Source of the DNA: Planctomycetota bacterium | Lineage (GTDB): Bacteria > Planctomycetota > Phycisphaerae > Phycisphaerales > SM1A02 | Length of the DNA: 61,145 bases | Assembly: GCA_022564665.1 (NCBI GenBank) | Contig: JADFKZ010000003.1 | Location: 1-61,145, forward strand | Direction of reading: 5' to 3' | In this document: piece after piece, positions 7,332 through 15,213 of the stretch | Layout: each line of letters begins with the position of its first letter | Numbering within the stretch: the stretch's first letter is position 1 | The notes under the pieces: model-generated | Database searches by the model: none | The model's input: the letters and a program-made list of their open reading frames with translations, nothing else | Told to the model about the DNA's origin: nothing | Translations under genes and position numbers: made by a program

Positions 7332-7877
7332 ATGCGCCAACGGACCTCCGGCTCCAGCCCGCCGGTCGAGCCAACCATCGCAGTGATGACAGCCCAGATC
7401 GCCGCGGGCCACCCAGAGGCCTTGTGCGGTTTCTATCGCAGCTGGTTCGACACCATTTTCACCGAAGCCCGGCGAGCCACCGGACGCGACGAATCGTACT
7501 GTCTGGACGTTGTCCAAGACGCGATGAGGCGGGTGATCCGCTCGATGAAGCCGAACCGGCTCAGGACGATCCGGCGGCAGCTGTTGGACCTCGTGGCGGT
7601 GGGGGGGTTGGGAATGCTCATCGGTATCGCGGCATGGGTGATCGGATCGCAAAGGCCATCGGACAGACCGCCCGGCGGGGAGGGCAACGCGGCCTCGCCG
7701 CCCGCGCACATCCTGCTTGTGCGTCACATCGACGACAGCGAGTTTCTCAAGATGCTTGCTGAGATCGGGCGGCCGGCGGGGCTTGTCCTCAGCGGGAGCC
7801 GAGTGTGGCTGACCAACGCCGTCACCGACGCTGAACTGGGGCTGAGAGAGCCCCTCGAGCGGAAGCCGCCGGCATGA
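7332..7877 (+). CDS. Sigma-factor region 2 segment joined to a membrane anchor
   Basis: 181 residues from the ATG at 7332. Residues ~20-75 resemble ECF sigma region 2: IAAGHPEALCGFYRSWFDTI and then RDESYCLDVVQDAMRRVIR. The DNA-binding region 4 that should follow is absent. Instead there is a basic stretch, a transmembrane segment (LVAVGGLGMLIGIAAWVIG), a Pro/Gly linker and a C-terminal domain, HILLVRHIDDSEFLKMLAEI. This looks like a fusion of a truncated sigma gene with a membrane protein gene, perhaps by deletion. It could be inert, or could act as a membrane decoy. The stop overlaps the next start (ATGA). Confidence 0.55.
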   Translation: MRQRTSGSSPPVEPTIAVMTAQIAAGHPEALCGFYRSWFDTIFTEARRATGRDESYCLDVVQDAMRRVIRSMKPNRLRTIRRQLLDLVAVGGLGMLIGIAAWVIGSQRPSDRPPGGEGNAASPPAHILLVRHIDDSEFLKMLAEIGRPAGLVLSGSRVWLTNAVTDAELGLREPLERKPPA

Positions 7878-8488
7878 AGAGGCTGTCGACTATCGGCTGT
7901 CAGCTATCGGCTCTGCTGGCTGCGATCGGCTGCGCTTCAACGCAGGGGACGGGGCAGGCCCACCTGCGGATCGACCCCGCCGAGTATCACGAGGCGTTTG
8001 ACGCCGCTGTGGAGGCCGCGCGGAGGGCGGGAATGCCCCCGAGCTTTCGCGACCGGCGTCGGGGGCTCATCGACACCGCCCCGAGCATCGCAGGCTCGAT
8101 CTTCGAGCCGTGGCGGGACGACAATGCCACGTTCTCACAGTCGGTCGAGAGCACGATCGCCTTTCAGCGGCGGCGCGCTCGCTTCGAGTTCACACCGGCC
8201 GGGACGACGGAACCCGCAGAAGATTGGGACCCCTTTGGAACACGCAACGACCCCATCAATCTGGCGAGCCACGACGGCCCCCTGCTCCTGCGGGTGTGGG
8301 TCTGGCTCGAGCGCGCCCACGAGCCTGGGTTTCACCGCGGCACTTGGACCAGAGGCCTGATCACTCGGACGACGGTCGGCGGGGGGGGCGCCGGGCCGAC
8401 GCCGCCACTGTTCTGGACGCCGCTGGCGAGGGACCCGCTCTTCGAGCAGCGGCTGCTGAAAGCGGTGGCCGACCGTCTCGCGCCATGA
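7874..8488 (+). CDS. Lipoprotein of unknown function
   Basis: 204 residues. The N-terminus MKRLSTIGCQLSALLAAIGC is a lipoprotein signal with the lipobox AAIGC. The mature part is soluble, with aromatic and charged residues and no recognised domain. It is translationally coupled to the sigma-like membrane fusion (ATGA overlap), so the two may act together at the envelope. The signal-peptide DNA is made from a tandem of the family D repeat (GGCTGTCAGCTATCGGC-type), also found between genes elsewhere in the window. This is unusual for coding sequence. Confidence 0.6.
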   Translation: MKRLSTIGCQLSALLAAIGCASTQGTGQAHLRIDPAEYHEAFDAAVEAARRAGMPPSFRDRRRGLIDTAPSIAGSIFEPWRDDNATFSQSVESTIAFQRRRARFEFTPAGTTEPAEDWDPFGTRNDPINLASHDGPLLLRVWVWLERAHEPGFHRGTWTRGLITRTTVGGGGAGPTPPLFWTPLARDPLFEQRLLKAVADRLAP

Positions 8489-8516
8489 TGGAAGAGGGCC
8501 CTCAGCTATGAGCCGG

Positions 8517-8590
8517 AGCGGATCGAGGGTTCAGGGTTCAGGAGTGGGGGCTCGCCGCTTCCGGAACCTCGAACCCCTGACTCCTCACCA
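8517..8590 (+). repeat. Dispersed repeat family C, copy 1
   Basis: It contains GGGTTCAGGGTTCAGGAGTG, GGGCTCGCCGCTTCCGGAA and CTCGAACCCCTGACTC. The left and right parts are partly inverted (GGGTTC against GAACCC). Relatives lie at 17801, 20027, 56652 and 60228. Confidence 0.7.
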
Positions 8591-8707
8591 GGAAGAACTC
8601 AACACCAAGGGCTGCGCAGATGCAGGCCATCGGCTGCCGGCTGTCGGACAGAGCAGCCCCCGCGGCCGGCCGCTTATCGTGCAGTCCCTCCGGCCTCATG
8701 CCGATGG

Positions 8708-9286
8708 ATGGTCATTATGCGACCTCCAGGAGCGCTTGGGATCTGCCTGTTTCTTCTTGCCGGTGCCGTGATCAACGTCGCGGTGGCGTGGACGTGCGTG
8801 TGGGTGGGTGACTTCGGTAGCGCGACGGCTCTGGAGCTCTACGCGCCGCTGGGGGAGAACCACCACTGGACGGTGTACCGCTGGAACCTTTCCGCGGGTA
8901 CACGCGTGATGTCCACCTGCTGGCGAGGCGTGGTAGGCGGGCCGTACAACCGTGGACGGCCCGAGACCCTCCTGCCAGCGTGGGCTGGGATCACGCCTCC
9001 GGACCCCGTCGCCCCCGCACGTCTTACCACCGTTAGCGAGGCGTGGGGATTCCCGATGAGGTCGCTGGCCTCCCGCACTGGGACTCAGCGCACCGCGGGC
9101 CGGAAGACGACGACGACCTCCAAGATCCTCCGGCTGGGGGCGGTGTCGCTGCCGGGAGCACCCATCTTCAGCGGGTTCGCGATCAACTCATTTCTCTATG
9201 CGTTGGTCGTGTGGGTGGTCGGGGCTCTGGCCCGCGATATGCGCCGGGCCCTGCGACGTCGCCTCGGCCGGTCCGCGACCCGCTAG
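8708..9286 (+). CDS. Membrane protein of planctomycete type, unknown function
   Basis: 192 residues with one transmembrane helix near the N-terminus (ALGICLFLLAGAVINVAVAW) and one near the C-terminus (AINSFLYALVVWVVGALA). The segment between them, which includes EAWGFPMRSLA, is probably outside the cytoplasm. The pattern GWP/GFPMRS followed later by GFAIN and a second helix is one I associate with a common uncharacterised planctomycete protein; this is from memory. The alternative start at 8717 would remove three residues. Its stop codon lies within a perfect hairpin (9283-9324). Confidence 0.55.
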   Translation: MVIMRPPGALGICLFLLAGAVINVAVAWTCVWVGDFGSATALELYAPLGENHHWTVYRWNLSAGTRVMSTCWRGVVGGPYNRGRPETLLPAWAGITPPDPVAPARLTTVSEAWGFPMRSLASRTGTQRTAGRKTTTTSKILRLGAVSLPGAPIFSGFAINSFLYALVVWVVGALARDMRRALRRRLGRSATR

Positions 9287-9324
9287 GAGTCCGCGTCGCA
9301 GAAGACTGCGACGCGGACTCCTAG
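9283..9324 (+). other. Perfect 19-bp hairpin covering a stop codon
   Basis: The arms 9283-9301 and 9306-9324 are exactly complementary with the four-base loop AAGA. The left arm begins within the last sense codon and includes the TAG stop of the preceding gene. No T tract follows, so it is not a standard terminator. It ends one base before a -10-like TATACT for nuoD. It may halt transcription, protect the 3' end, or serve as a protein-binding site. Confidence 0.65.
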
Positions 9325-9325
9325 C

Positions 9326-9331
9326 TATACT
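9326..9331 (+). promoter_or_regulatory. Candidate -10 element, nuoD
   Basis: TATACT ends nine bases before the ATG at 9341. The -35 region would fall inside the hairpin at 9283-9324, so the hairpin could also act as an operator. Confidence 0.4.
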
Positions 9332-9340
9332 TTGCACCCC

Positions 9341-10630
9341 ATGCCTTACACGCTCAGTCCCGACCAAGGCTACGACGTCGACATTGAGTCCACGGAGTAC
9401 CTTCACGACCGCCCCGAGGGCCACGAGCGGTGGGTGCTGAACTTCGGACCGCAGCACCCGGCCACGCACACCACGCTGCGGATCGTATTGGAGCTCGATG
9501 GCGAACGGGTGGTGAGGGCCACCCCACACATCGGCTACCTGCACAGCGGCTTCGAGAAGCTGGCTGAGCACCACGACTACAACCAGTACGTCTGCACCGT
9601 CAGCCGGATGGACTACATTTCACCGATCGTCAATGACATCGCCTGGCACCACGCGGTGGAGACACTCCTGGGGATCAATCTCACGCCGCGGTGCACTGTG
9701 TTGCGAACGATTCTCGGGGAGTTGGGCCGGATCCAGAATCACCTCATGTGCGTCGGCGTCGCGGCGCTGGACTTGGGCGCCTTTACGGGCTTTCTCTACG
9801 GGTTCAACGAGCGCGAGTTCATCTACGACATCATGGACTACATCTCCGGCCAACGGTTTCACCCCGACTACACCCGCGTCGGCGGACTGATGCGGGATAT
9901 CCCCGACGATACCGTGTTCCGCGGGATGGTCCGCCAGTTCATCGACGAGCGGCTGCCCAAGGCAATCAGGGATCTGGAGACACTATTGAACCGCAACCGG
10001 ATCTTTGTCGACCGCCTCCAGGGGGTCGGGGCGATCGATGCCGCCGACGCGGTCGCCTGGAGCCTCACCGGACCCGTCGCCAGGGCCTCCGGCGTCCGCC
10101 GCGATCTCCGTAAGGACGAGCCGTATCTCTGCTTTGCCGACAACTGGGACGGCCAGGGTGCCGAGAAGGTTCAGTTTTCGGTTCCCCTCGCCCAGGACGG
10201 CGACTGCCTTTGCCGGTATCTCGTGCGTCTCGAGGAGATCCGTCAGTCGCGACGGATCATCGACCAGCTCATTGACAGGATTCCCACGGGGCCGGTCAAT
10301 GTCGAGGTCGATTCCAAGTACTCACTCCCCGACAAGGGCGATGTGTACGGATCGATCGAAGGCACCATTCAGCTCTTTGAGATCTTCATGACCAACCGCG
10401 GTTGGGACGTTCCCGTCGGCGAGACCTACGCCGCGATCGAGTCGCCCAACGGTGAGCTGGGCTACTATCTCGTCGGCGACGGGTCGAAATGTTCCTGGCG
10501 GGCAAAGACGCGGCCGCCCTCCTTCCTCCACTTCCAGGTCTTTCCCAGGATCCTGGAGGGCCACCAGCTCGCTGACGTGGTGGCGGTGCTGGGATCGCTG
10601 AACATCATCGCCGCGGAGCTGGATCGGTAG
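9341..10630 (+). CDS. nuoD: NADH-quinone oxidoreductase subunit D (complex I 49-kDa)
   Basis: 429 residues. NuoD lies in the peripheral arm of complex I and forms the quinone-binding site with NuoB and NuoH. The signature NFGPQHPATHTTLRIVLEL is at residues ~30-48. PHIGYLHSGFEKLAEHHDYN, RILGELGRI-like and GDGSKCSWRAKTRPPSF also match the family. The ATG at 9341 is used; a TTG three codons earlier is possible. Downstream are nuoE and nuoF but no other complex I gene, so the rest must be encoded elsewhere. The first gene of this unit is preceded by a hairpin and a -10-like site. Confidence 0.96.
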   Translation: MPYTLSPDQGYDVDIESTEYLHDRPEGHERWVLNFGPQHPATHTTLRIVLELDGERVVRATPHIGYLHSGFEKLAEHHDYNQYVCTVSRMDYISPIVNDIAWHHAVETLLGINLTPRCTVLRTILGELGRIQNHLMCVGVAALDLGAFTGFLYGFNEREFIYDIMDYISGQRFHPDYTRVGGLMRDIPDDTVFRGMVRQFIDERLPKAIRDLETLLNRNRIFVDRLQGVGAIDAADAVAWSLTGPVARASGVRRDLRKDEPYLCFADNWDGQGAEKVQFSVPLAQDGDCLCRYLVRLEEIRQSRRIIDQLIDRIPTGPVNVEVDSKYSLPDKGDVYGSIEGTIQLFEIFMTNRGWDVPVGETYAAIESPNGELGYYLVGDGSKCSWRAKTRPPSFLHFQVFPRILEGHQLADVVAVLGSLNIIAAELDR

Positions 10631-10680
10631 GAAAAAGGCGCACGGAGGCACCAAGGCGAACCAACAAGGAGTACGACGCA

Positions 10681-10744
10681 CCCCCCGGCCCCAGCCGCGC
10701 CCGGCCAGAGCCGCACCAGGCAGGATGCCAAGCAGCTGACAGAA
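10681..10744 (-). repeat. Dispersed repeat family B, copy 1
   Basis: Read on the minus strand it carries CTGTCAGCTGCTTGGCATCC followed by TGCC and GCGGCTCTGGCCGGGCGCGG. The same order appears at 14966-15130, 24210-24301 and 41343-41430. Its right end stops two bases before the nuoE start codon. Confidence 0.7.
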
Positions 10745-10746
10745 CG

Positions 10747-11331
10747 ATGCCCTGGAACGTCAAGCCCTCAGCGACAACGCGGATCCAACAGCCCCCCAAG
10801 CCCTATCTCACCAAGGAGATGAGGGACCGCTATGCTGCCGAGATCCTGCCACGCTACGAGAAGAAACAGGGCGCGTTGATGCCGATCCTCAACGACGTGC
10901 AGCACCGCTACCGGTGCGTTCCGCCGGCGGCAATGGTGGAGATCGCGCAGTTCCTGGAGATAACTCCCGCCGATGTCCTTGATACCGCCTCCTTCTACGA
11001 GGAGTACACCACCGAACCGACGGGTGAGTTCGTCATCGCCATATGCCAGTCCGTCGCGTGCGAGCTCTGCGAACACGAGGTGATCCTAAACCACCTCCGC
11101 CGCAAGCTGGACGTCGAGCCGCACGAAACGACCGATGACGGAAGGTTCACGCTTCTGACCCTCGAGTGCCTCGGTTCATGCGACACCGCTCCAGTGGCGC
11201 TGGTGAACGAGACCCTCCACGAGAACCTGACCATCGAGAAGATCGACGAGATCATCGACGGCCTCCCGGCCAAGGCACCGACCACCACGAGGCACAAGCC
11301 CAAGCGCCAGAACGTGCGAAGGTCAAAATGA
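10747..11331 (+). CDS. nuoE: NADH-quinone oxidoreductase subunit E (complex I 24-kDa)
   Basis: 194 residues. NuoE carries a [2Fe-2S] cluster next to the FMN site of NuoF. The four ligands are visible as CQSVAC (C-x4-C) and CLGSC (C-x3-C). The family helix segment LPRYEKKQGALMPILNDVQ and VLDTASFYEEYTTEP are also present. The tail after residue ~175 is Lys/Arg/Thr-rich. The start ATG lies immediately after a family B repeat, with no clear ribosome site. Its stop overlaps the next small gene (ATGA). Confidence 0.95.
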   Translation: MPWNVKPSATTRIQQPPKPYLTKEMRDRYAAEILPRYEKKQGALMPILNDVQHRYRCVPPAAMVEIAQFLEITPADVLDTASFYEEYTTEPTGEFVIAICQSVACELCEHEVILNHLRRKLDVEPHETTDDGRFTLLTLECLGSCDTAPVALVNETLHENLTIEKIDEIIDGLPAKAPTTTRHKPKRQNVRRSK

Positions 11332-11534
11332 GCAAAGGGTCCCTCATGCACAACCTGGGCGCGTTCGTCGGGCACATCGCCAAGGCCCTCAGAAGCGACC
11401 GGGGCCGCACGAACGTCGTGAAGAAATCGATGCAAGAAGAGGCTCGCGGCACAATGGTCCTGCGTCGAACGACCATTGAGGAAATCGAGATCCAGCCTGC
11501 CCGGCCCAGCGACCCCCCAACCCCTGAACCCTGA
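11328..11534 (+). CDS. Small conserved-looking protein between nuoE and nuoF
   Basis: 68 residues, coupled to nuoE by an ATGA overlap. The first ~52 residues look like a real small protein: SLMHNLGAFVGHIAKAL, a basic stretch, then EEARGTMVLRRTTIEEIEI. I recall similar proteins beside nuoE/nuoF in planctomycetes, but cannot check this. The last ~14 residues (QPARPSDPPTPEP) and the stop come from a family C repeat, so this copy's C-terminus is probably new. It may assist complex I assembly; that is inference from position only. Confidence 0.55.
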   Translation: MSKGSLMHNLGAFVGHIAKALRSDRGRTNVVKKSMQEEARGTMVLRRTTIEEIEIQPARPSDPPTPEP

Positions 11535-11553
11535 AACCCGAACCCTGATCCTC

Positions 11554-12912
11554 ATGCCCCTGACCGAGCCAGTCCTGACCAAACGGATACCGACCCCTCC
11601 CTGGGGTGATGCCGCCGATCGCCACACAGTCGGTTACCAGGAGTACGCCGCAACCGGCGGCTACGGGACGCTTGCCATGGCACTGAAGATGAATCCGGAG
11701 GCGATTCTGGACATCGTCAAGGACTCGCAACTCCGCGGCCGCGGAGGGGCAGGATTCCCCTGTGGGCTGAAATGGTCCTTTCTGCCGGAGCCTGACGGCG
11801 GACGGCGGTACCTCGCGATCAACAGTGACGAGGCGGAGCCGTGCACGTTCAAGGACCGGCTGCTGATCGACTTCGACCCGCACCTCGTTCTGGAAGGGAT
11901 CGCGATCACCTGCTACGCGTGCCGGCTCGACACGGCCTACTTCTTTATCCGGGGCGAGTATCGCACGCAGGTCACCATCGTCGAAAACGCGATCCGTGAA
12001 GCCTACGAGCACGGTGTATTCGGCTCGCAGGGACCGCTCGGCACAACCGGCGACTTCGCCGTGGAGTGCTACCTCCACCGCAGCGCTGGCGCCTACATCT
12101 GCGGAGAAGAGACCGGGCTCATGGAGGCGATTGAGGGAAAGCGCGCGTGGCCGCGCATCAAGCCGCCCTTTCCGGCAGTCAAGGGAATCTTCGGTCGGCC
12201 GACCATCATCAACAACGTCGAGACCCTTGCCGCCGTTGTCGGGATCATCGAGCACGGTGCCCAGTGGTGGAAGTCCATGGGCTGTGAGTCCTCAATCGGC
12301 GCGCCACCGAGCTACGGACCGAAGCTCATGGGCGTGTCGGGTCACGTCAATCGGCCGGGCTGCTATGAGGTGGATCTCGGAATCCCGCTGAACAAGCTCG
12401 TCGAGACCTACTGTGGCGGGATGCGCGGTGGAAAGAGGTACAAGGGAGCGATCGCGGGCGGTGTGAGCATGGGCGTGCTTGGGCCCGACCAGTTCGAGGC
12501 CGAGATGGATTTCGACATCGGCCGCAAGTACCAGGTTCTGGGCCTGGGGACCGCCTGCCCGACCATCTTCGACGAGGACACGGACATGGTCGCCGTGGCC
12601 CGCAACATCGCCCGATTCTTCGCCAAAGAGTCGTGCGGCCAGTGCACGCCCTGCCGCGAAGGATCGGCATGGATGTACAAGCTGCTGTGCCGCATCGAAG
12701 CGGGCGACGCCACCAGCAAGGACCTCGATCTGCTCCTGGAGCTGGCCGGGTCAATGGGCGTCATGTCCGGGACCACGATCTGCGGCCTCGCCGACGGCAA
12801 CAACTGGGCCATCCGCACGATCGTCAACAAGTTCCGCGATGAGTTCGAGGCCCGCGTCCGGTTCGCCTCGGTGCCGTCGGGTGCCGTGTCGAGGGCCGCC
12901 CAGGACGAATGA
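11554..12912 (+). CDS. nuoF: NADH-quinone oxidoreductase subunit F (complex I 51-kDa)
   Basis: 452 residues. NuoF binds NADH and FMN and carries a [4Fe-4S] cluster. The glycine-rich LRGRGGAGFPCGLKWSF, NSDEAEPCTFKDR, and the cluster motif ESCGQCTPCREGSAWM with the fourth Cys in GTTICGLAD are all present. The ATG at 11554 is chosen because upstream codons belong to a family C repeat. It closes the nuoDEF unit. YbeY follows after ~115 bases. There is no doubt about identity. Confidence 0.96.
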   Translation: MPLTEPVLTKRIPTPPWGDAADRHTVGYQEYAATGGYGTLAMALKMNPEAILDIVKDSQLRGRGGAGFPCGLKWSFLPEPDGGRRYLAINSDEAEPCTFKDRLLIDFDPHLVLEGIAITCYACRLDTAYFFIRGEYRTQVTIVENAIREAYEHGVFGSQGPLGTTGDFAVECYLHRSAGAYICGEETGLMEAIEGKRAWPRIKPPFPAVKGIFGRPTIINNVETLAAVVGIIEHGAQWWKSMGCESSIGAPPSYGPKLMGVSGHVNRPGCYEVDLGIPLNKLVETYCGGMRGGKRYKGAIAGGVSMGVLGPDQFEAEMDFDIGRKYQVLGLGTACPTIFDEDTDMVAVARNIARFFAKESCGQCTPCREGSAWMYKLLCRIEAGDATSKDLDLLLELAGSMGVMSGTTICGLADGNNWAIRTIVNKFRDEFEARVRFASVPSGAVSRAAQDE

Positions 12913-13027
12913 GAGGGCGAATACGTCGGATCGGGGCTGGATTTGGGCTGGCGATGGGCCGAAACAGGTCGTATCCTACGAGGGTGTAAGCCGCTGGAGC
13001 CCGCGGGTTCTGAACGGCGAAGGACGG

Positions 13028-13636
13028 ATGAACGCAATCGCCCCGACAAGATACGGCTCTAGGGCCTCTGTGGAAGACGGTCCAGGACCATCGTCGGATG
13101 CCGAGGACGCTGCCGAACCTATCACGCTACGCCCGGAAGTCCGGTGCGCGGCGGACGTCATCGCTCAACGGCCCGCCCTCGACCTGCCCTGGGTGGTGGA
13201 CCGATTGAGCCAGGTGCTTCGGGAGATCGACGCGCCACCAAAGGTTTCGGTTCTCATTGTCGCAGCGGCGAAGATGCGATCGTTGAACCGCATGCACCGC
13301 GGCGTGCGCGAAACGACCGACGTCCTGACGTTCGAGGTCCAGGCGGAGGGCGAGCCGGCCGAGGCCGACATCGTCGTGTGCGCCGACGTGGCCGCCCGGC
13401 AGGCGGCGAAGCGAAAGCACTCCATCGAACGCGAGCTCCTGCTGTATGCCACCCACGGCGTGCTTCACTGTTGTGGGTTCGAAGACGAGACACCAAGAGG
13501 TTGCTCGGCGATCCACGCTGAGGAGGACCGCATACTCGCCGCCATTGGTGTGGGGCCAACCTATGCGCGCGATCTGGCGGGTCACGACGACGATCGCGCT
13601 CCTGGGGCCGTGACCGAGGAACACAAACTTGACTGA
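13028..13636 (+). CDS. ybeY: Endoribonuclease YbeY (rRNA maturation), altered zinc site
   Basis: 202 residues. YbeY is a zinc endoribonuclease in 16S rRNA maturation and ribosome quality control. The family core is visible: LNRMHRGVRETTDVLTF (residues ~86-102), ADIVVCADVA and THGVLHCCGFED. The usual HGxLHLxGyDH has its first two ligands here (His143, His147), but the third position is Asp153. An Asp could still bind metal. The N-terminal ~45 residues are extra. AAGGACGG just upstream supports the ATG at 13028. The end overlaps the next gene by eight bases, a common YbeY-CorC arrangement. Confidence 0.88.
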   Translation: MNAIAPTRYGSRASVEDGPGPSSDAEDAAEPITLRPEVRCAADVIAQRPALDLPWVVDRLSQVLREIDAPPKVSVLIVAAAKMRSLNRMHRGVRETTDVLTFEVQAEGEPAEADIVVCADVAARQAAKRKHSIERELLLYATHGVLHCCGFEDETPRGCSAIHAEEDRILAAIGVGPTYARDLAGHDDDRAPGAVTEEHKLD

Positions 13637-14951
13637 TCTGTATGTCTGGTTGGCCGCGGCGACACTGGTCGCCGCCGGCTACTTGGCCGCGCTGAAGCTG
13701 GCGCTCCTGGGGAGCGGCCGGTTGGCGCTCGAACAACAGCTTGAAGACGAGGGGATGTCGGACGCGGCGTCGTGGCTCGCCGAGCGGTTCCGCCCGGCCA
13801 TATTTGTTGTATCCCTCCTGGACATCATGGCCAGGTTGGGCCTCTTCGTCCTCGTGCTGGCCGAGGTCGGTCACCTTCGCACTGAAACGGGCCCGCAGTG
13901 GATTGATCTCTTGGTGGCCGGGCTCGTTTCGGTACCAGTATTGTGGGTGATCACCGGCGTACTGGCCGCGGCGCTGGCCCGCTACGTGGGCAGGGGGATC
14001 ATCGCAGGCAGCCTTCCCGCGCTGAGGCTGGTCACCACCGCCTGCTATCCGCTGCTGGTGGCGGTGGCGTTCATCGATGAGGCAATCCGCCGGCTCTCCG
14101 GGGCCAACCTGAATCAGGGCCACGAGCGCGAGGCACAGTTGCTGCGGTCGATCGACCAAACCCATCGAGAGGGGGGCCTGGACGAGGAAGCCGCCGCGAT
14201 CCTGGAGAACGTCGTCGAGTTCACCAGCACCGACGCCGCGGAGATCATGACCCCTCGCACCGACATCGAGAGCATCATCATCACCGACGACCTCGCCAGG
14301 ATTCGCTCGTTCATCACCGAGGTGGGACACTCCCGGATCCCAGTCCACACCGGGAACGTTGACCACATCATCGGCATCCTCTATGTGCGGGACCTGGTTC
14401 CCTACCTTGGAGCCGACGGCAAGGACTTCAAGCTAAAGCCGATTCTGCGCCAACCGATCATCGTGCCCCAGACCAAGCCCGTTGGCGACCTGCTGGCCGA
14501 ATTCCAGCGGAGCGAGGTGCACATGGCGATCGTCGTCGACGAATATGGCGGAACGGCGGGGCTGGTCACGATCGAGGACGTGCTGGAGGAGATTGTGGGA
14601 GAGATCCGCGACGAGCACGAGCCCGACGGCGAGGAGGAGCCGGCCCTGGTCTCGATCGATCAGCGTCATGTCGAAGTGGACGGTCGGTACAACCTCGACG
14701 ACCTCAACGAGGAACTGGGGCTGACGCTGCCGGAGAACGAGGACTTTGACACGGTGGCGGGGTTCATCCTGGCCCACCTCGGGCATGTGCCCAAGATCGG
14801 CGAGGCGTTCGAGGCCCACAACGCCCGCTTCACCGCCATCCTAGCCACCGCCCGGCATGTCAAGCGGGTGGGAATCGAGCTCCTGGGGCGGCCGTCGCCA
14901 AATGGGGAACGGGTTCGAAAAATGGACAGGGCTCACAACACGAAGGCGTAG
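13629..14951 (+). CDS. CNNM/CorC-type transporter with CBS domains
   Basis: 440 residues starting at TTG 13629, inside the last codons of ybeY. Three or four hydrophobic helices form a DUF21-like membrane domain (to residue ~160). Two CBS domains follow (AEIMTPRTDIESIIITDDLA through DEYGGTAGLVTIEDVLEEIV), then a CorC/HlyC C-terminal domain (GRYNLDDLNEELGL, FDTVAGFILAHLGHVP). Such proteins act in Mg or Co efflux; the name hemolysin C is historical. YbeY and this family are often neighbours. Confidence 0.88.
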   Translation: MTDLYVWLAAATLVAAGYLAALKLALLGSGRLALEQQLEDEGMSDAASWLAERFRPAIFVVSLLDIMARLGLFVLVLAEVGHLRTETGPQWIDLLVAGLVSVPVLWVITGVLAAALARYVGRGIIAGSLPALRLVTTACYPLLVAVAFIDEAIRRLSGANLNQGHEREAQLLRSIDQTHREGGLDEEAAAILENVVEFTSTDAAEIMTPRTDIESIIITDDLARIRSFITEVGHSRIPVHTGNVDHIIGILYVRDLVPYLGADGKDFKLKPILRQPIIVPQTKPVGDLLAEFQRSEVHMAIVVDEYGGTAGLVTIEDVLEEIVGEIRDEHEPDGEEEPALVSIDQRHVEVDGRYNLDDLNEELGLTLPENEDFDTVAGFILAHLGHVPKIGEAFEAHNARFTAILATARHVKRVGIELLGRPSPNGERVRKMDRAHNTKA

Positions 14952-14965
14952 GAGCTGTCGCTCTT

Positions 14966-15130
14966 ATTCTGTCAGCTGCTTGGCATCCATGTTCTCACGC
15001 CGCTTGGCGTCTGTGTTCTCACGCCGCTTGGCATCCTGCCGGGCGCGGCTGTGGCCGGGTGCGGCTGTGGGCCGGCGCAGCTGAGCCTTCGCGGCTTCGC
15101 CGCTCGGGATGCCCTGCATCCTGCCGGGGC
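14966..15130 (+). repeat. Dispersed repeat family B, copy 2, with internal tandem units
   Basis: It begins CTGTCAGCTGCTTGGCATCC and contains two near-identical 24-base units built on CTTGGC, TGTTCTCACGC. CTTGGCATCCTGCCGGGCGC and a hairpin-forming CGCGGCTTCGCCGC follow, then GATGCC and CATCCTGCCGGGG. The last part matches the copy at 41.4 kb. It lies between the CorC-type gene and ribBA. Confidence 0.75.
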
Positions 15131-15201
15131 GTGCGTGGGAGGCCTCATCGATGCTCCTGTGTCGCTCCGTGGTTTGGTGACTTTCTGAGGCATCCAATGT
15201 C

Positions 15202-15207
15202 TACAAT
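15202..15207 (+). promoter_or_regulatory. Candidate -10 element, ribBA
   Basis: TACAAT ends six bases before the ribBA ATG, with no ribosome binding site between. This predicts transcription starting at the A of the ATG. Confidence 0.4.
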
Positions 15208-15213
15208 AGCGCG

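Noticed and set aside
14970-15060. CRISPR-like array from the tandem units at 15 kb
   Set aside because: There are only two near-identical units with no unique spacers and no cas genes; it belongs to the dispersed family B repeat.
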